A stretch of DNA of 64,000 nt from Malachius bipustulatus (taxonomy: Eukaryota; Arthropoda; Insecta; Coleoptera; Melyridae). The stretch lies in contig OU342630.1 of assembly GCA_910589415.1 (NCBI GenBank), positions 79,790,186 to 79,854,185 on the forward strand. Direction: 5' to 3'. Under the pieces are notes generated by a model that did not search any database, was not told where the DNA came from, and saw only the letters and a list, made by a program, of their open reading frames with translations. Each line of letters begins with the position of its first letter. Position 1 is the first letter of the stretch. Both the position numbers and the translations under genes were made by a program. Of the stretch, positions 31,480-42,445 are shown piece by piece.

Positions 31480-31735
31480 CAAATAATTTCTATATTTGAA
31501 GCACTTTATTTCAAATAATTTAAATGATCGGTATTTGGTACTTGGTATTTGAAATATTTTACTGATATTTCAATTACTTTGCTTGGTATTTTAAATACTC
31601 TTCGGTATTTCTAATACTCTCCAGTACTTCAAAATAAATAATGTATCAGTATTTCAAGTATCTACCTATACTTGACGGCCTTTCAAACACTCTTTATTAA
31701 ATCACTATTTAAACACTCTGAAAATTAAAACACTC
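31480..31735. repeat. Cluster of degenerate TATTTGAAATAC motifs
   Basis: Many overlapping variants of GGTATTTGAAATACTTT and its near-palindromic reverse lie in ~250 bp, with variable spacing. The same motif cluster is at 35,995-36,235. It is a low-order, self-complementary minisatellite rather than a coding region, although long frames can run through it. Confidence 0.6.
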
Positions 31736-31883
31736 TGAAGTTTTCAACTTTTTGTCCTGGTTGCCGGACTTTAGAGATGAAAACACCACATTATACTACT
31801 TATGAAGACGACATGCGACCCGCACTGATTTCCTGGTAACATTTATGGCCTTCCACTAGCATAAGGATATTGCCAACCCCTGT

Positions 31884-32670
31884 CTTAAACCATTTAGGAT
31901 ACGAGGTCGGTTAAATTAGAGAAAAGTTGCGCTATTTTGAGATTAGTATTTTGCGAAAAAAATTTGAAATATCCCCAGTATTTCCGGAAATATCCTGAAA
32001 AACTGAAACAAACGAGAATTCTTATTTTCATCATATCTTTTTTATGTTTGAAAATTAAATAATTTTTTTGTATCTCAGAGTTTTTAGAGCTTTCATAGTT
32101 CAACTTTCGTTTTTCTTATGGCCGCCATCATCATTTTTTTGTCGTTCGGTATAAAAACAAATCATGAAAACCGAAAATTAATAAATTAAAAAAAAAATTA
32201 AAAAAACTACATCCTTTTTTTAAACAAAGTTTTAACTTCTTAAACCGAATCTCATAGATAAATTAAAGAATCATAAGGCTACTATGACCAGTAGGACTTT
32301 ATAATGACAACAATGACATAAGAAAAATGTTTGGTTTTTTTTTCGAAAGGAAAAAGAATAAATTTAAGTTTATTAATTTTTGGTTTCCATGATTTTTTTA
32401 TACCAAATGACGTAAAGCACAATATTGATGGAATAAGAAAAATAAAAGTTGTCTATGAAAACTCTGGGATTAGAAGGCTTTGAAAATGTTTGAACTGTCG
32501 AGTTGATGGCTCTTGAGACTTATGCTAACCTACAAAAATAATTAAATAATTTTCAATAATACAAAGATAAATGATGAAAATAAAAATGCTCGTTCTTTCA
32601 GGATATTTCAGGATATTATACCGGGGAGAAATAGCGCAACTACTCGACCTCGAATTCTTAATGGCTTAAG
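31884..32670. mobile_element. Full-length palindromic foldback element
   Basis: CTTAAACCATTTAGGATACG and AGGTCGGTTAAATTAGAG, near TTGCGCTATTT, pair with the right end (AGCGCAACTACTCGACCTCG, AATTCTTAATGGCTTAAG). Pairing continues to a centre near 32,277, where CAAATCATGAAAACCGAAAA and its reverse complement flank the axis. No coding frame. Single-arm relatives are at 21,929-21,965 and about 36,430. Confidence 0.75.
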
Positions 32671-32869
32671 CTATCCCTGTCATGCCCAATAAATTGTTCT
32701 AACCCAGATATAAAATCGTTAGGACCACCTTTCAAGCTCCAACTATGACAAAGACAATTGAATTTTTGCATACAGATTTATTTTTGGGTGTAGGCGGTGG
32801 ATAAAGGAGCATTTTTAAAAATTCAAATTTCAAAGGGTAGAAACAAACTCTTCAAAAATTAAATTATTC

Positions 32870-35409
32870 TACAAGGTGTCCCACCTTATTCGAAGCGGTC
32901 TCTGTAGGCCAAACGATGGACTTTTTCAAAAAAAAATTTGAAAATTCAAGTACAGGATCACAATGGCCATAATTTAAAATTATTTTGGAGTATACAAAGT
33001 GTCCCATAGAAATAGAAATAGAAATAGAAATAGAATTTATTGAGCTTTAAATTACACAGCCAAGTCCTAAGAAATTACAATAGAAATACAATACAATATT
33101 ATCAAGTACAAAATTACGTCAGTCTCACATTAAACTGCCCTATAAAATCATTTGTCTGGAGTTCATATCCGTGCTAAGATATTCCTCCACTGTGTATAAG
33201 GGGTGGTGCAATAGCAACGACTTCACTGCTCTGCGGAACTCATGCATATGATTTTGTACATTGTGGAAGTTTGTTATAGAACTTGATACACCAGTAGTTC
33301 AGTGCATGCTGTGACCTGGATATACGATGAAACGGTATGCTGATCTTGTCATAGCTTCTCGTATTATGAGCATGGAAGAATCCGTTTTTTTGAAATTTGT
33401 CCTTGTGCTCATGTACGTATATCACACAGGCCATTATATACATGGAAACCACTGTGAGAATATTCATTTCCTTAAATAGTTTCCTACAGGACTCTCTGTA
33501 ACCTGCTGATGCCAGCAGACGAATTACCCTTTTTTGTGCCAACAAGATCTGTTGTATCCTCGGCGAGCTCCCCCATATCAAAATTCCATAGTTCATGATG
33601 CTATGAAAATGCGCATAATATGCAGTTAAAGCGGATTCGGCCGTAGCGACACTCATGAGTTGCCTTATCAGGTAAGTGGCCTTGGATAGTTTCTTACATA
33701 CATAGGTGATATGTGTATCCCATTTGAGATTATACTGAAAGTAAATCCCCAAGAATTTTACTGCTTCTCCACCTTGGTTTATACTAGAGGTAAGTATTTT
33801 TGTTTTGTCAGTATTCAGTTTCAAGTTATTTGCAGTAAACCATGCTTCTGCTTGCTCAAGAGATGTTTTTGTCTTCTCTTCCACTGCTACGTAATTTGGA
33901 GCCTGGTTTAGGAATGAAGTATCATCCGCATACAGATAGCAGTCTTCGGATTTAACATTTACTGGGAGGTCGTTCATATATATTATGAACAGAAGTGGTC
34001 CAAGTATGGAGCCCTGGTATCCACCCTTGTAGACTGGCCTCACTACAGCCATCTTCAATGTCTCTGGAAAGTAACCTTGGCTGAAGCATTTATTCATGAT
34101 CACAACTAGAGGCCTCACGAAACATGGCAATATAGTCCTCAGGAGCCTCACCGTGACAAAATTATGGTCATTCGAGGTAGTATTTTTCAATGTTTTTGTT
34201 ATACGTAGCACATCTTCTTCAGTCACTTCTCTTAAAAGGAACGAGTTCTTGCTGTTGATTTTTTGGTTTCTCAAGAATGTCGATGGAATCTTCAAATCAC
34301 GGGTTTCATATTCGCCGCATGAATTTACAAAGTAACTGTTAAGGTGTTCAGGACTCAGTTCAGGACATTGTTGTTCTTTCTTTCTTGGTTTATGATTATT
34401 TATTATGTGCCATGTGGCCCTTTGTGTATTTGTGGAGTTTCGAATATACTGAGTATTCATGGATTTTCTTGCTTCTAAAATTTTTTTCTTGTAGAATGCC
34501 TTGTACGAATTATATGCAGTTTTGGATGCAATGTCTTTTTTTATACTATTTATTGTGTACAATGCATCAAGAGTGTTTCTTATTTTCCTTAGGTCTGCAG
34601 TGTACCAATTTTTTTGTTGTGATCTGGTTTTCTTCTTTTTTATGGGATATGCAGCATCAATGTGATTCATATGACAGTGGTATATCAAAGTTATGTTTTT
34701 TTTTTAATGGAATGCTCCTATGTTATTGCATTTTTAGATTGTCTGAGAAGAGAAAATAAGATTGACTTTTACAGTTGGTGTTTAAATTCAGAAGTTTTTG
34801 AGTTATAAACAAGTGAAAATCGTCATTTTTCAAGTTCAAAGTCCTGTACAACGAAAACGGCTGAAGATAGAAAAAAACGGCTTACATGTCCCTATTTTAC
34901 TTTTTCATGTACTATCCTATGGTGTAGATAAAATGTTTATATAGGGTGATAAAAAATTTGAAAAATTCTGAGATTTCTCCATACGCCGCCAAATAAAAAA
35001 AATCAAAGAAAATAAAAATGTTTCTATACCATAGGATAGTACATAAAAAGTTAAAATAGGGACATGTAAGCCGTTTTTCTCTATCTTGAACCGTTTTCAT
35101 TGTACAGTGCCTTGAACTTGAAAAATGACGATTTTCACTTGTTTATAACTCAAAAACTTCTGAATTTAAACACCAACTGTAAAAGCCAATCCTATTTTCT
35201 CCTCTCAGACAATCTAAAAATGCAATAACATAGGAGCATTACATTTAAAAAAACATAACTTTGATATGCCACTGTCATATGGGACACTCTGTATACTCCA
35301 AAATAATTTTAAATTATGGCCATTGTGATCCTGTACTTGATTTTGCAAAAAATTTTTGGAAAAAATCAATCGTTTGGCCTACAGAGACCGCTTCGAATAA
35401 GCTGGTATA
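32870..35409. mobile_element. MITE copy 2, split by a LINE insertion
   Basis: The left part (32,870-33,008) and right part (34,668-35,409) are the two segments of the element seen intact at 29,400-30,163. The ends ACAAGGTGTCCCACCTTATT and ATTCGAAGCGGTCTCTGTAG recur inverted at the right (CTACAGAGACCGCTTCGAAT). Without the insertion the element would be ~880 bp. The LINE therefore arrived after the MITE. Confidence 0.85.
33009..34667 (-). mobile_element. 5'-truncated LINE inside a MITE, with RT frame lacking motif A
   Basis: A minus-strand non-LTR retrotransposon fragment. Its 3' end is a (TATTTC)n tail at 33,009-33,035, and a CATA flanks both sides (33,005-33,008 and 34,668-34,671) as a short target duplication. 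A 482-codon frame (34,688-33,240) starts in the flanking MITE and covers the pre-RT region and RT. It reads VVRPVYKGG and then directly YQGSILGPLLFIIYMNDLP, so motifs 1-3 and catalytic motif A, normally ~100 residues between these phrases, are missing in frame near 34,020. Motif C (YADD) is present. The enzyme cannot be active. Clade probably Jockey/CR1-like; not certain. Confidence 0.85.
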
Positions 35410-35994
35410 TCTTGAAAACTGTTTGCAATTTTTTTAAACGGCGAAACACGTTTTTTTTAATTATTTAAAAGGCAATTTTTTTATCTTAGTACCTATCTCT
35501 AAAAAACACCGGATGGAACAAAGTTCCGGAATGTTCCAATATTTACAGACTTGGCTTTTGGAAATAAGCATGTAAATTTTAAAATTAAATTCAATTTCTG
35601 TTAAAGTAACATTTTTTGTACAGGATGTTCTTAGGCTTAGTAATGACGACATCGACTGCTTTTTTCATGGGACACCTTGAACGTTGTTGCTTTTTTATCT
35701 GAGAATTTTTATATTCTGAGAAAAGTCAATAAGAATATATTATTGTTCAATTGTTTTTGCGGTGGAGTTTAATTGAGTATTTTATGGGCTATAAACAAAT
35801 GAAAAATCGTCATTTTCCATTTTCAAAGCAGCTAAGCTTACAAATGAATGTAACTTGTGGCAATAGAAGCAGCTGTCCAGTCTTAACAAATTGTCACTTT
35901 TATATTTTTATCAAAAATCAAAGAGGAAGATACTATTTGCAATTATTTGATTTTACATGTAAAATCTCCTTGTTTCAAATCCAAATCAGCAGCA

Positions 35995-36235
35995 AAAATA
36001 TTTTAAATGGGTACTTTAAAATATGTTTTTGGTATTTGAAATACAATTTGCGGTATTTTAAATACCTATAAGTAAAGAATTTTAAATTCCCTAAAGAGTT
36101 TTGTGGTATTCCCAATATTAGAGAATATTTGAATTCTTTTCTATAAAACAGAGTATTAGGTAATTGAAACTGCAAATACTTTAGATTATAGGTATTTGGT
36201 ATTTGATATTTGAAATACTTTTTGATACTACATAG
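35995..36235. repeat. Second cluster of TATTTGAAATAC motifs
   Basis: The same degenerate self-complementary motif as at 31,480-31,735, including GGTATTTGAAATACAATTTG and GGTATTTGATATTTGAAATA. On the minus strand the repeats run as an open frame rich in Lys-Tyr-Phe, which is a by-product of the motif. Confidence 0.6.
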
Positions 36236-36974
36236 TTCTTGAAAATTTGAATGTTTGCAGAGATCTTGAAAGACAGTGAGGTTTTTTATCTTCACTTGCT
36301 TAGAGAAACAGGAATTAGTTCACGGAAATGTTGCTTCCCGAGCTATTTCCACAATGTTACAACACCCTGTGTTGTATAAATTGCACGTTTACCTAGATAC
36401 AATATTTCTTAGATACATGAGAATCTTGGAGATGATTCGGTTAAATTGAGAAAAATAGTAATTCCGCGTTTAAACCTACCTATAAAAAAGCAGTGGTAAA
36501 CTTGTCTTGGTTTTTCATATGTCTCCTAATAACTGGGGGAGAAAGAAGAAAATACACTTAAAAATAAATTTGAAAACCACTCGAAAATTGAAAAATTTAT
36601 ATTTTTGTAAACTTCAACAGGATTTTAAAAATACTTCGTCAGTTTAACAACTATTTCTTTATCAGAACAGAACTGCTATACATTCTTATCTTGTCTTGAA
36701 TACAAACATGTATGGAGGTTCATATTTATGAAGATATATTTTTTCTAGTTTCATACATAACATATGTGGGTTCCTCCATAAAGTATGATAAATACAATAT
36801 ACTTATCTGTATGTTAACATACCATAAGAACTCTAACCCAGGTTAATTACACATGGGTAGGTAGGTAGGTATATAGGAATTTTTTTCGTCCAGGAAAAGA
36901 ACCGGGTATTCTGCCGCTATATAGGTAAGTCAACGAGAAAAATCCTTACCTCTTTTACGAGTCACTGAACGAAG
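36236..36974. other. Non-coding stretch
   Basis: No gene seen. A short (GGTA)n-like run is at about 36,855-36,873, and CTATATAGG is at about 36,918-36,926. Confidence 0.4.
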
Positions 36975-37032
36975 ATGGATCGGAAAGGTACCATGATTGT
37001 TCCAATTTGTACCGGACCCTGGCTTCTATTAG
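36975..37032 (+). CDS. Candidate first exon coding a signal-peptide-like start
   Basis: ATG at 36,975 in a good context (GAAGATGG) opens 19 codons reading MDRKGTMIVPICTGPWLLL, ending at a strong donor TTAG/GTAAGT (37,032/37,033) in phase 1. A basic residue pair followed by a hydrophobic run is what a secreted-protein first exon looks like. A TATA-like CTATATAGG lies ~50 bp upstream. No following exon was recognised on the plus strand, so this may be chance. Confidence 0.25.
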
Positions 37033-37324
37033 GTAAGTCGGTACCTGTTTTGGTTTCATTTAAAGCTAATCTGAATAACGATTTTAAGAGCATAGAACGA
37101 GTTATAATAAGTTGAAAAAAACCGCAAGTTGTGGGTTATTTTGATATTTTATAGCAACGGTTGATATAATTTACAGCACTGTTGTTGTTCTCATGTTATT
37201 GTTTTTCAGTATTTATTGGAATATAACAGTTCAAGTTCTTATTTTAGAATAATTAATAATGCATTCTGAACATTCCTCTTAAATTAGATTAATTTAATAG
37301 GAATTTTTTTAAATTTATTTATAC

Positions 37325-37442
37325 TTGACATGAAAGTAATTACAAAAATGTTGATAAAAGTCATTGGTCGTCGATATTAGCTTCAAAAACGAGCACAGAA
37401 ATCTGCCCGTTATAGCCTAATGAGCCTTTATAATATTGGCTG
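37325..37442. mobile_element. Truncated copy of the 22,619 MITE
   Basis: ATTACAAAAATGTTGATAAA, then CGATATTAGCTT, GAAATCTGCCCGTTA and the end TAATATTGGC follow 22,715-22,824 with substitutions. The left inverted end is missing. Confidence 0.65.
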
Positions 37443-38069
37443 TGCTGTGAGTAATTTAAAAATTTTTGATAATTTTTATTGAACCTTCTTTTATGTGTTG
37501 AATAATTGGTCTTCTGATTTTTTGGGGTTTAGGTTCTTGGTTAAAAATTGTTGCGTAAGTTTAGATGATTATTTTTTTTTGGTTATCTGAATTTAATGTT
37601 AGAAAATTGCTTTGCGTAAGAATTTTAAATTGTAAATAAATGAAATAAGAAATTAAATAAAATAAAAAATATCTATAATACCTAATACCTAATGAACGAA
37701 TAGTTTTATGTAATCTTCCTATTAATCATAATGAAAATTGTTATAAAAATCAGTGAATATACCCATGATTGTATAAAATTGGCAACCAACTTACTTTTTT
37801 TCGGTACTAGTACAAACGGTCCACAATTATTCATAGCACAAAAAATTGAACGTCGACAAAATAATTGAACATTTGGTACAAGCAGATCGGGGCTTATTGT
37901 CTTTCATCGTCAGGGAAATCAGGAACTATACTTAAATATGAATTAACTTGTGCTACAATTTGAACATTTCAAGGCTTTTTGTGGTTTACAAGCATCAGAG
38001 AATTTATTCTGTGTATTACCGATTTTATGAATAAGAATTTTTTAGAGCCGTTCATATCGCCAAAGAAAA

Positions 38070-38235
38070 AAAGCCTTCTTGCGCATCAATCGCATAAATA
38101 GTGTATTTTTAAGCGATTAAATTTATGAATATTTTCACCACTTTTTAAATTGGCTTTCTGAAATTTTATATAGTCAAGTCACATTATCGTAGGCAGTGGT
38201 TTACTGTGAAAATTTCATTTCATTTCATTTGAAAA
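38070..38235 (+). repeat. Dispersed repeat, copy 1
   Basis: CATCAATCGCATAAATAGTG and the following CTTTTTAAATTG and AATTTCATTTCATTT-type sequence align with 43,030-43,195 in the same orientation. No terminal repeat or coding frame recognised. Confidence 0.55.
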
Positions 38236-38814
38236 TGTGCTATAAAATTGATATTTAAATTTAACAATATAAAAAAGTTTGTCAAAATTTAACAATTTTG
38301 TCCCTTTTCCTGTGCCCGCCACTGGCTAACTTACTTTACATTTACACTACCTTTAATAAATCGAAAAGAGTTACGAGGGAGTTTTGAAAACCGAAAATTT
38401 GAAATTTGACAGAAATAAACACTATTATATGTATGTAAAAATTTTTTGAATATCTCCGCCATTTTTCTTACTTCTTTCTTGAAATTTTTGGACGTTAAAA
38501 GTTAGTAGTATAGTTTTCTACTATAAAAATTTCAGCTCAATTCAAAAATGTGCTCATAAACGTTTATAGAAATTTATCCATTATAACCCTTTCCCTACCC
38601 ACGCCACTGGCTTATTAATAGAAATAATGCAAATCTAATTGCATTACCTCAAATTTCAAATTATTTTCTTCCAGTCTTGTTAATTTGAAGATTTATTTTT
38701 CTATCTTGCTTATTCAGGGGTTTTTTGGAAAAGAATTGTTTCAAAATACAGGGCTGATCTGCAGCCCCACACCACTTCCGTTACACCAGAAGTGTCCATC
38801 AACTTTCATATTTT

Positions 38815-39060
38815 GAATGGGACACACTGTATATTATCTCATTTTCAAATTGTCTGATAAAATGTAAAACAATGATTTTCATAGTGTAAATTTGTAACGA
38901 GTAAGAATTTACGAGCTATAAAGAAATGAAAATCGCCATTTTTGATTTTTTCAAATCAGGGTAGGTACATTGAAAACGGTTTAAGATATCGGAAAACGGT
39001 GTAGGTACATGTCCGTATCTTAACGTGTTATGTCTTATCCTATTATGTGGTTGAAATATC
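38815..39060. mobile_element. Decayed piece of the 29,400 MITE family
   Basis: ATGGGACACACTGTATATTA, TCAAATTGTCTGATAAAATG, GAGCTATAAAGAAATGAAAA and GACATGTAC-like blocks appear in the same order as in one half of the intact element, with many changes. Confidence 0.5.
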
Positions 39061-39309
39061 AATAAAAAGGAATGAAAAATCTACAATTTTACAAAAAGAG
39101 ATCCATTTCTTTAAATATTTCTATACCATACTTATATATTTTTTATACCTTACACTTTTATTCCATAGTTGCCAAACTGACCTTTAATAAGAAGATCTGA
39201 ATATTTGTGTCAGTCACAAGATATAAAATTTAAAAAAATATAAATAAGATATAATATTTAAAACACACTTAGGTACTTACATATAAATTATTATAAGTAA
39301 ATTATATAA

Positions 39310-39385
39310 TTATTGCACCTACCGTTTTCAGATTATATTGATTATATTGTTCAGATTATATCGTCTACCTGTCATTGCTATATAA
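39310..39385 (+). repeat. 76-bp exact direct repeat, copy 1
   Basis: TTATTGCACCTACCGTTTTC through ACCTGTCATTGCTATATAA is identical to 41,034-41,109. It contains GATTATATTGATTATATTG and TTCAGATTATATCG. It lies outside the left inverted end at 39,690, while the second copy lies inside the foldback element at 40,770-41,403. Confidence 0.9.
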
Positions 39386-40463
39386 ATTTGTTACTTCAAA
39401 TTCAAAGTATGCAATAATTCTTATTTACTTTTACATTTCAGAATTTTAAACTTTCATTTTCATCACTGGCATGGTCGGATTATTTATGTCTGTCTCATTG
39501 AACAGAAAGAGTAACATTGTTTTGAGTTTTTCTTCATATCATAAACAATAATCAGATAGATATTTTCTCAGGTTTAATAAATTATGCACGAGAAAAAAAT
39601 AATCGCATACGGTCTTACATCGTAAATAGTAAAATTTTAAGTCACCGTTCTTGCGGGTGTCATAAATAACATTTCCATTATGAGTATTTACCTTAGACTA
39701 TATTAATAAATATGGACCAAGACATAAACACTGAAAAAGTGTTCCGACATCCCTCTCTCTCCAAACAAGACTGTTCAAAACAATGAATGCCAGATCAATA
39801 ATGAAACTGGCACTTACAATGAAAGAGCGCAACCTCTCCAGTGTTATTGGTGGGCAATAAACATCGATGGATCCCTTATAATACCCGTTTTACTTTGCTA
39901 CATCTGGCAACATGAATGTTTACATTCTGTCCGACCGTTTGTTTACATAATATCATAATAACAGTTCGTGTTTTTCAAACAGTTGTAAGTTCCTTGTTAT
40001 TTATATTTTCAGCTCTAGCTTTCACTCGTTTTAAGCTTTAATAATTAATTTTTCAATTAAGTTAAAAAAAGTGGCGAAAACGTGTTCTGTTTTTGAGAAA
40101 ACTTCGAAAGAAGGTAAGTCTATCAGTTTCCTACGTAAGCAACGCAAAGCCGTCAATCAAAACAAAGCATACATGGTCATGGTGTAGCGTGTAGTGTAAG
40201 TGTTTTATCTTTTAATTTGTGAAAACAATTATTGTTAGACAGTTTTTTTTTTCATTTTCGAAAGCATACTGAATACCTAATGAATACTTTGAAAAATGCA
40301 ACTTGGAAAAATTATTCCATTTAAATAAATAAAAAATACTGACTTTTTGAAAGTATATTACCTATTATTATTGTCAACCTCTAATTTAAGATAATCAGAA
40401 TATGGAGAGGGGGAATAATATTCAAACAATATCATCAAATAATATGAAATAGAAGACTTTGAC

Positions 40464-40695
40464 CCGGTTGCACGAACGTTAAAAAATTTCAGATTATTAC
40501 TAATATTTTAAGTTGCAAATTTTTTAAATGTGGTGAACTTTTTCCATGATCTTTCATTTTTTATCGGCAATTAATTCTTCTAAAATTGAGACGAATTCAC
40601 TCCCAGCAATATCAGAACAAAACTTTAGTAATACAGGGCATTTTAAAATTAGTGATTAGGTATCTGACATACATATTTTCAATTAGGTTCGTTTA
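40464..40695. mobile_element. Small MITE-like repeat, copy 2
   Basis: Begins CCGGTTGCACGAACGTT and aligns with 10,331-10,572 through GCAAATTTT, CATGATCTTTCATTTTTTAT and AACAAAACTTTAGTAATACA. The right end is decayed. Confidence 0.55.
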
Positions 40696-40769
40696 ATTTA
40701 TTTTTAGAATAAAATCAACTAAATATGTAAGAAATTGAAAAAATATTTTAGGTACCTACTGATGTACCA

Positions 40770-41403
40770 GGTGTCCAAACACTAGTGTCCACCCCCTAAA
40801 TCGAGCTTAATTTTAAAGATAAAAAATTGAAACTTTGAGGATTTGTGTACTTGATATAGGACCACGGAATGGCATAATTAGTTTCATTAAAAAACATTTT
40901 TAATATCTTTTTAATAATTACCTTTTTCATGAGTCCATACTACGACACTGTCCAGTGCAGGTTCAGTGTGCCGGCTAGCCCAGCAAGAGCCGTTCTTCTA
41001 TTTATTTGAGCCTTATTTACTTTGTCATAAAACTTATTGCACCTACCGTTTTCAGATTATATTGATTATATTGTTCAGATTATATCGTCTACCTGTCATT
41101 GCTATATAATTATATTTTATTTAATTAAAGCCTTATAATTAGTTTTTTCACATTTCTTTCAAGCGATATTGATTTTATTAATCGATTTCCACGTATGTAT
41201 TGACAAAAAATCAATTTTTTTTTTCGACAATTTACCACCATCTTACAGTTTTTTATCGCTGGCGCCCGAACTAAATTTTTTTTAATGAAACTGATTATGC
41301 CATTCCGTGGTCCTATATCAAGTACACAAATCCTCAAAGTTTCAATTTTTTATCTTTAAAATGAAGCTCTATTTAAGGGGTGGACACTAGTGTTGGGACA
41401 CCC
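40770..41403. mobile_element. Foldback element, copy 2, with clear ends
   Basis: GGTGTCCAAACACTAGTGTC, then TTTTAAAGATAAAAAATTGA and ATATAGGACCACGGAATGGC on the left pair with the right arm ending in GTGGACACTAGTGTTGGGAC. It is related to 11,215-12,165. The centre differs from that copy and holds the second 76-bp direct repeat and an unrelated GC-richer piece near 40,940-41,010. Confidence 0.8.
41034..41109 (+). repeat. 76-bp exact direct repeat, copy 2
   Basis: Identical to 39,310-39,385, about 1.72 kb away in the same orientation; here it sits between the arms of the foldback element. Confidence 0.9.
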
Positions 41404-41803
41404 ATATTGCTTTCCGACTTTCCTATCGATTTTTCATTTGCTAAATTGTTATTACCTTTTTGTACCTTTTATTTTGTATAGGTAGGTATAAGTATATATT
41501 TTCTTAATTTAATATCTATTACTATTCCCATAATTTATGTTTTTTGTAACAAAAACTGCAAATAAAATAATAATATTATGAATATTATGATCATTATTAT
41601 AATTTATGTAATTATTACATTTCTTATAACTGAACTCGAGCGCGCCACTGCCGTTGCGTTCTGTTTGTTTACGATTTACGTCGTTCCCCTTACCCCGCCA
41701 GAAGCAGCATATGAGTGCGAGAGAGAATATCAACAAACCAAAACTGACTTCAAGCTAAGATAGGGAAGGCGCGGTCCATATTTATTAATATAGTCTAAGG
41801 TAT

Positions 41804-42155
41804 TTACACTGCAATTGTTTTATTGTAAACGAATTTTGCCGAAATTTCCCGCAAAACACGTTTAGTTTTCAAAATATGTATCATGTTTTTTTATGATTTT
41901 GAAGTTTAGAAGAACATTTTGTCTTGAACTAAAATTCACACCATGGATATAATGATATGTGCTGAAATTTAATCTTTTTGAAAGCACAAACTTATGACAA
42001 AAAAGTTTTCAAAAAAAAAAGATGGAAAACAAAAAAAAATCCCATATGGTTCGAAATTTTTGGCGGGTACTGTATATCGTAAATTATTAGTCGATGGCGT
42101 ATTATGGTGTCGAAACTCTGATTATTAGTCATGCGATCGGGCGATTTCTGAAAGG
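41804..42155. other. AT-rich spacer
   Basis: No gene or repeat recognised. Confidence 0.4.
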
Positions 42156-42169
42156 TATATACGACATAA

Positions 42170-42431
42170 GGAGACTCGCGTAGTCTAGCGGCTCAGTCCG
42201 CTGCCTACCGAGCCTAAGGTCGCGAGTTCGGAACTCACCGGCTCGTGTTATTTTTCGGATGCATTTTCGAATGTATGTGAAAAATAAAACAAGTGACCGA
42301 ACGTTTAAATTTAAATGGCATACTTGAGGCTGGGTGAATGAGTAAGAGCTCGAAATCCCGTGTTACCGGAGTGGAGCGATTTTGTCTTACCTACATAGTT
42401 AAGACCAATGCTCCCTCCTTTAAAAAAAAAA
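42170..42431 (+). mobile_element. tRNA-derived SINE with target-site duplication
   Basis: The head holds a pol III A box TAGTCTAGCGG at 42,181-42,191 (matches TRGYNNARNGG) and, 35 bp on, a B-box-like GTTCGGAAC at 42,226-42,234 (one mismatch to GWTCRANNC). The tRNA-like part is followed by ~170 bp of unrelated body and an A-rich tail at 42,421-42,431. It is flanked by TATATACGACATAA (42,156-42,169) and TATATACGGCATAA (42,432-42,445), a 14-bp target duplication with one difference. SINEs are copied by LINE enzymes; the partner LINE is not identified. Confidence 0.85.
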
Positions 42432-42445
42432 TATATACGGCATAA

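Larger units (their letters stand above)
39690..41801. mobile_element. 2.1-kb segment bounded by a 29-bp perfect inverted repeat
   Basis: ACCTTAGACTATATTAATAA through ATGGACC at 39,690-39,718 is found perfectly inverted at 41,773-41,801. The ~2.1 kb between contains a small MITE, a foldback element and one copy of the 76-bp repeat. No transposase was read. It may be an old DNA transposon into which others inserted, or two head-to-head copies of a short repeat. Confidence 0.5.

Noticed and set aside
35975..36295. 106-codon minus-strand Lys/Tyr-rich frame
   Set aside because: It is a translation of the degenerate TATTTGAAATAC motif cluster.
41578..41763. 61-codon frame reading ...TAVAFCLFTIYVVPLTPPEAAY
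   Set aside because: Looks mildly membrane-like, but there is no upstream exon or promoter and it lies within a nest of repeats.
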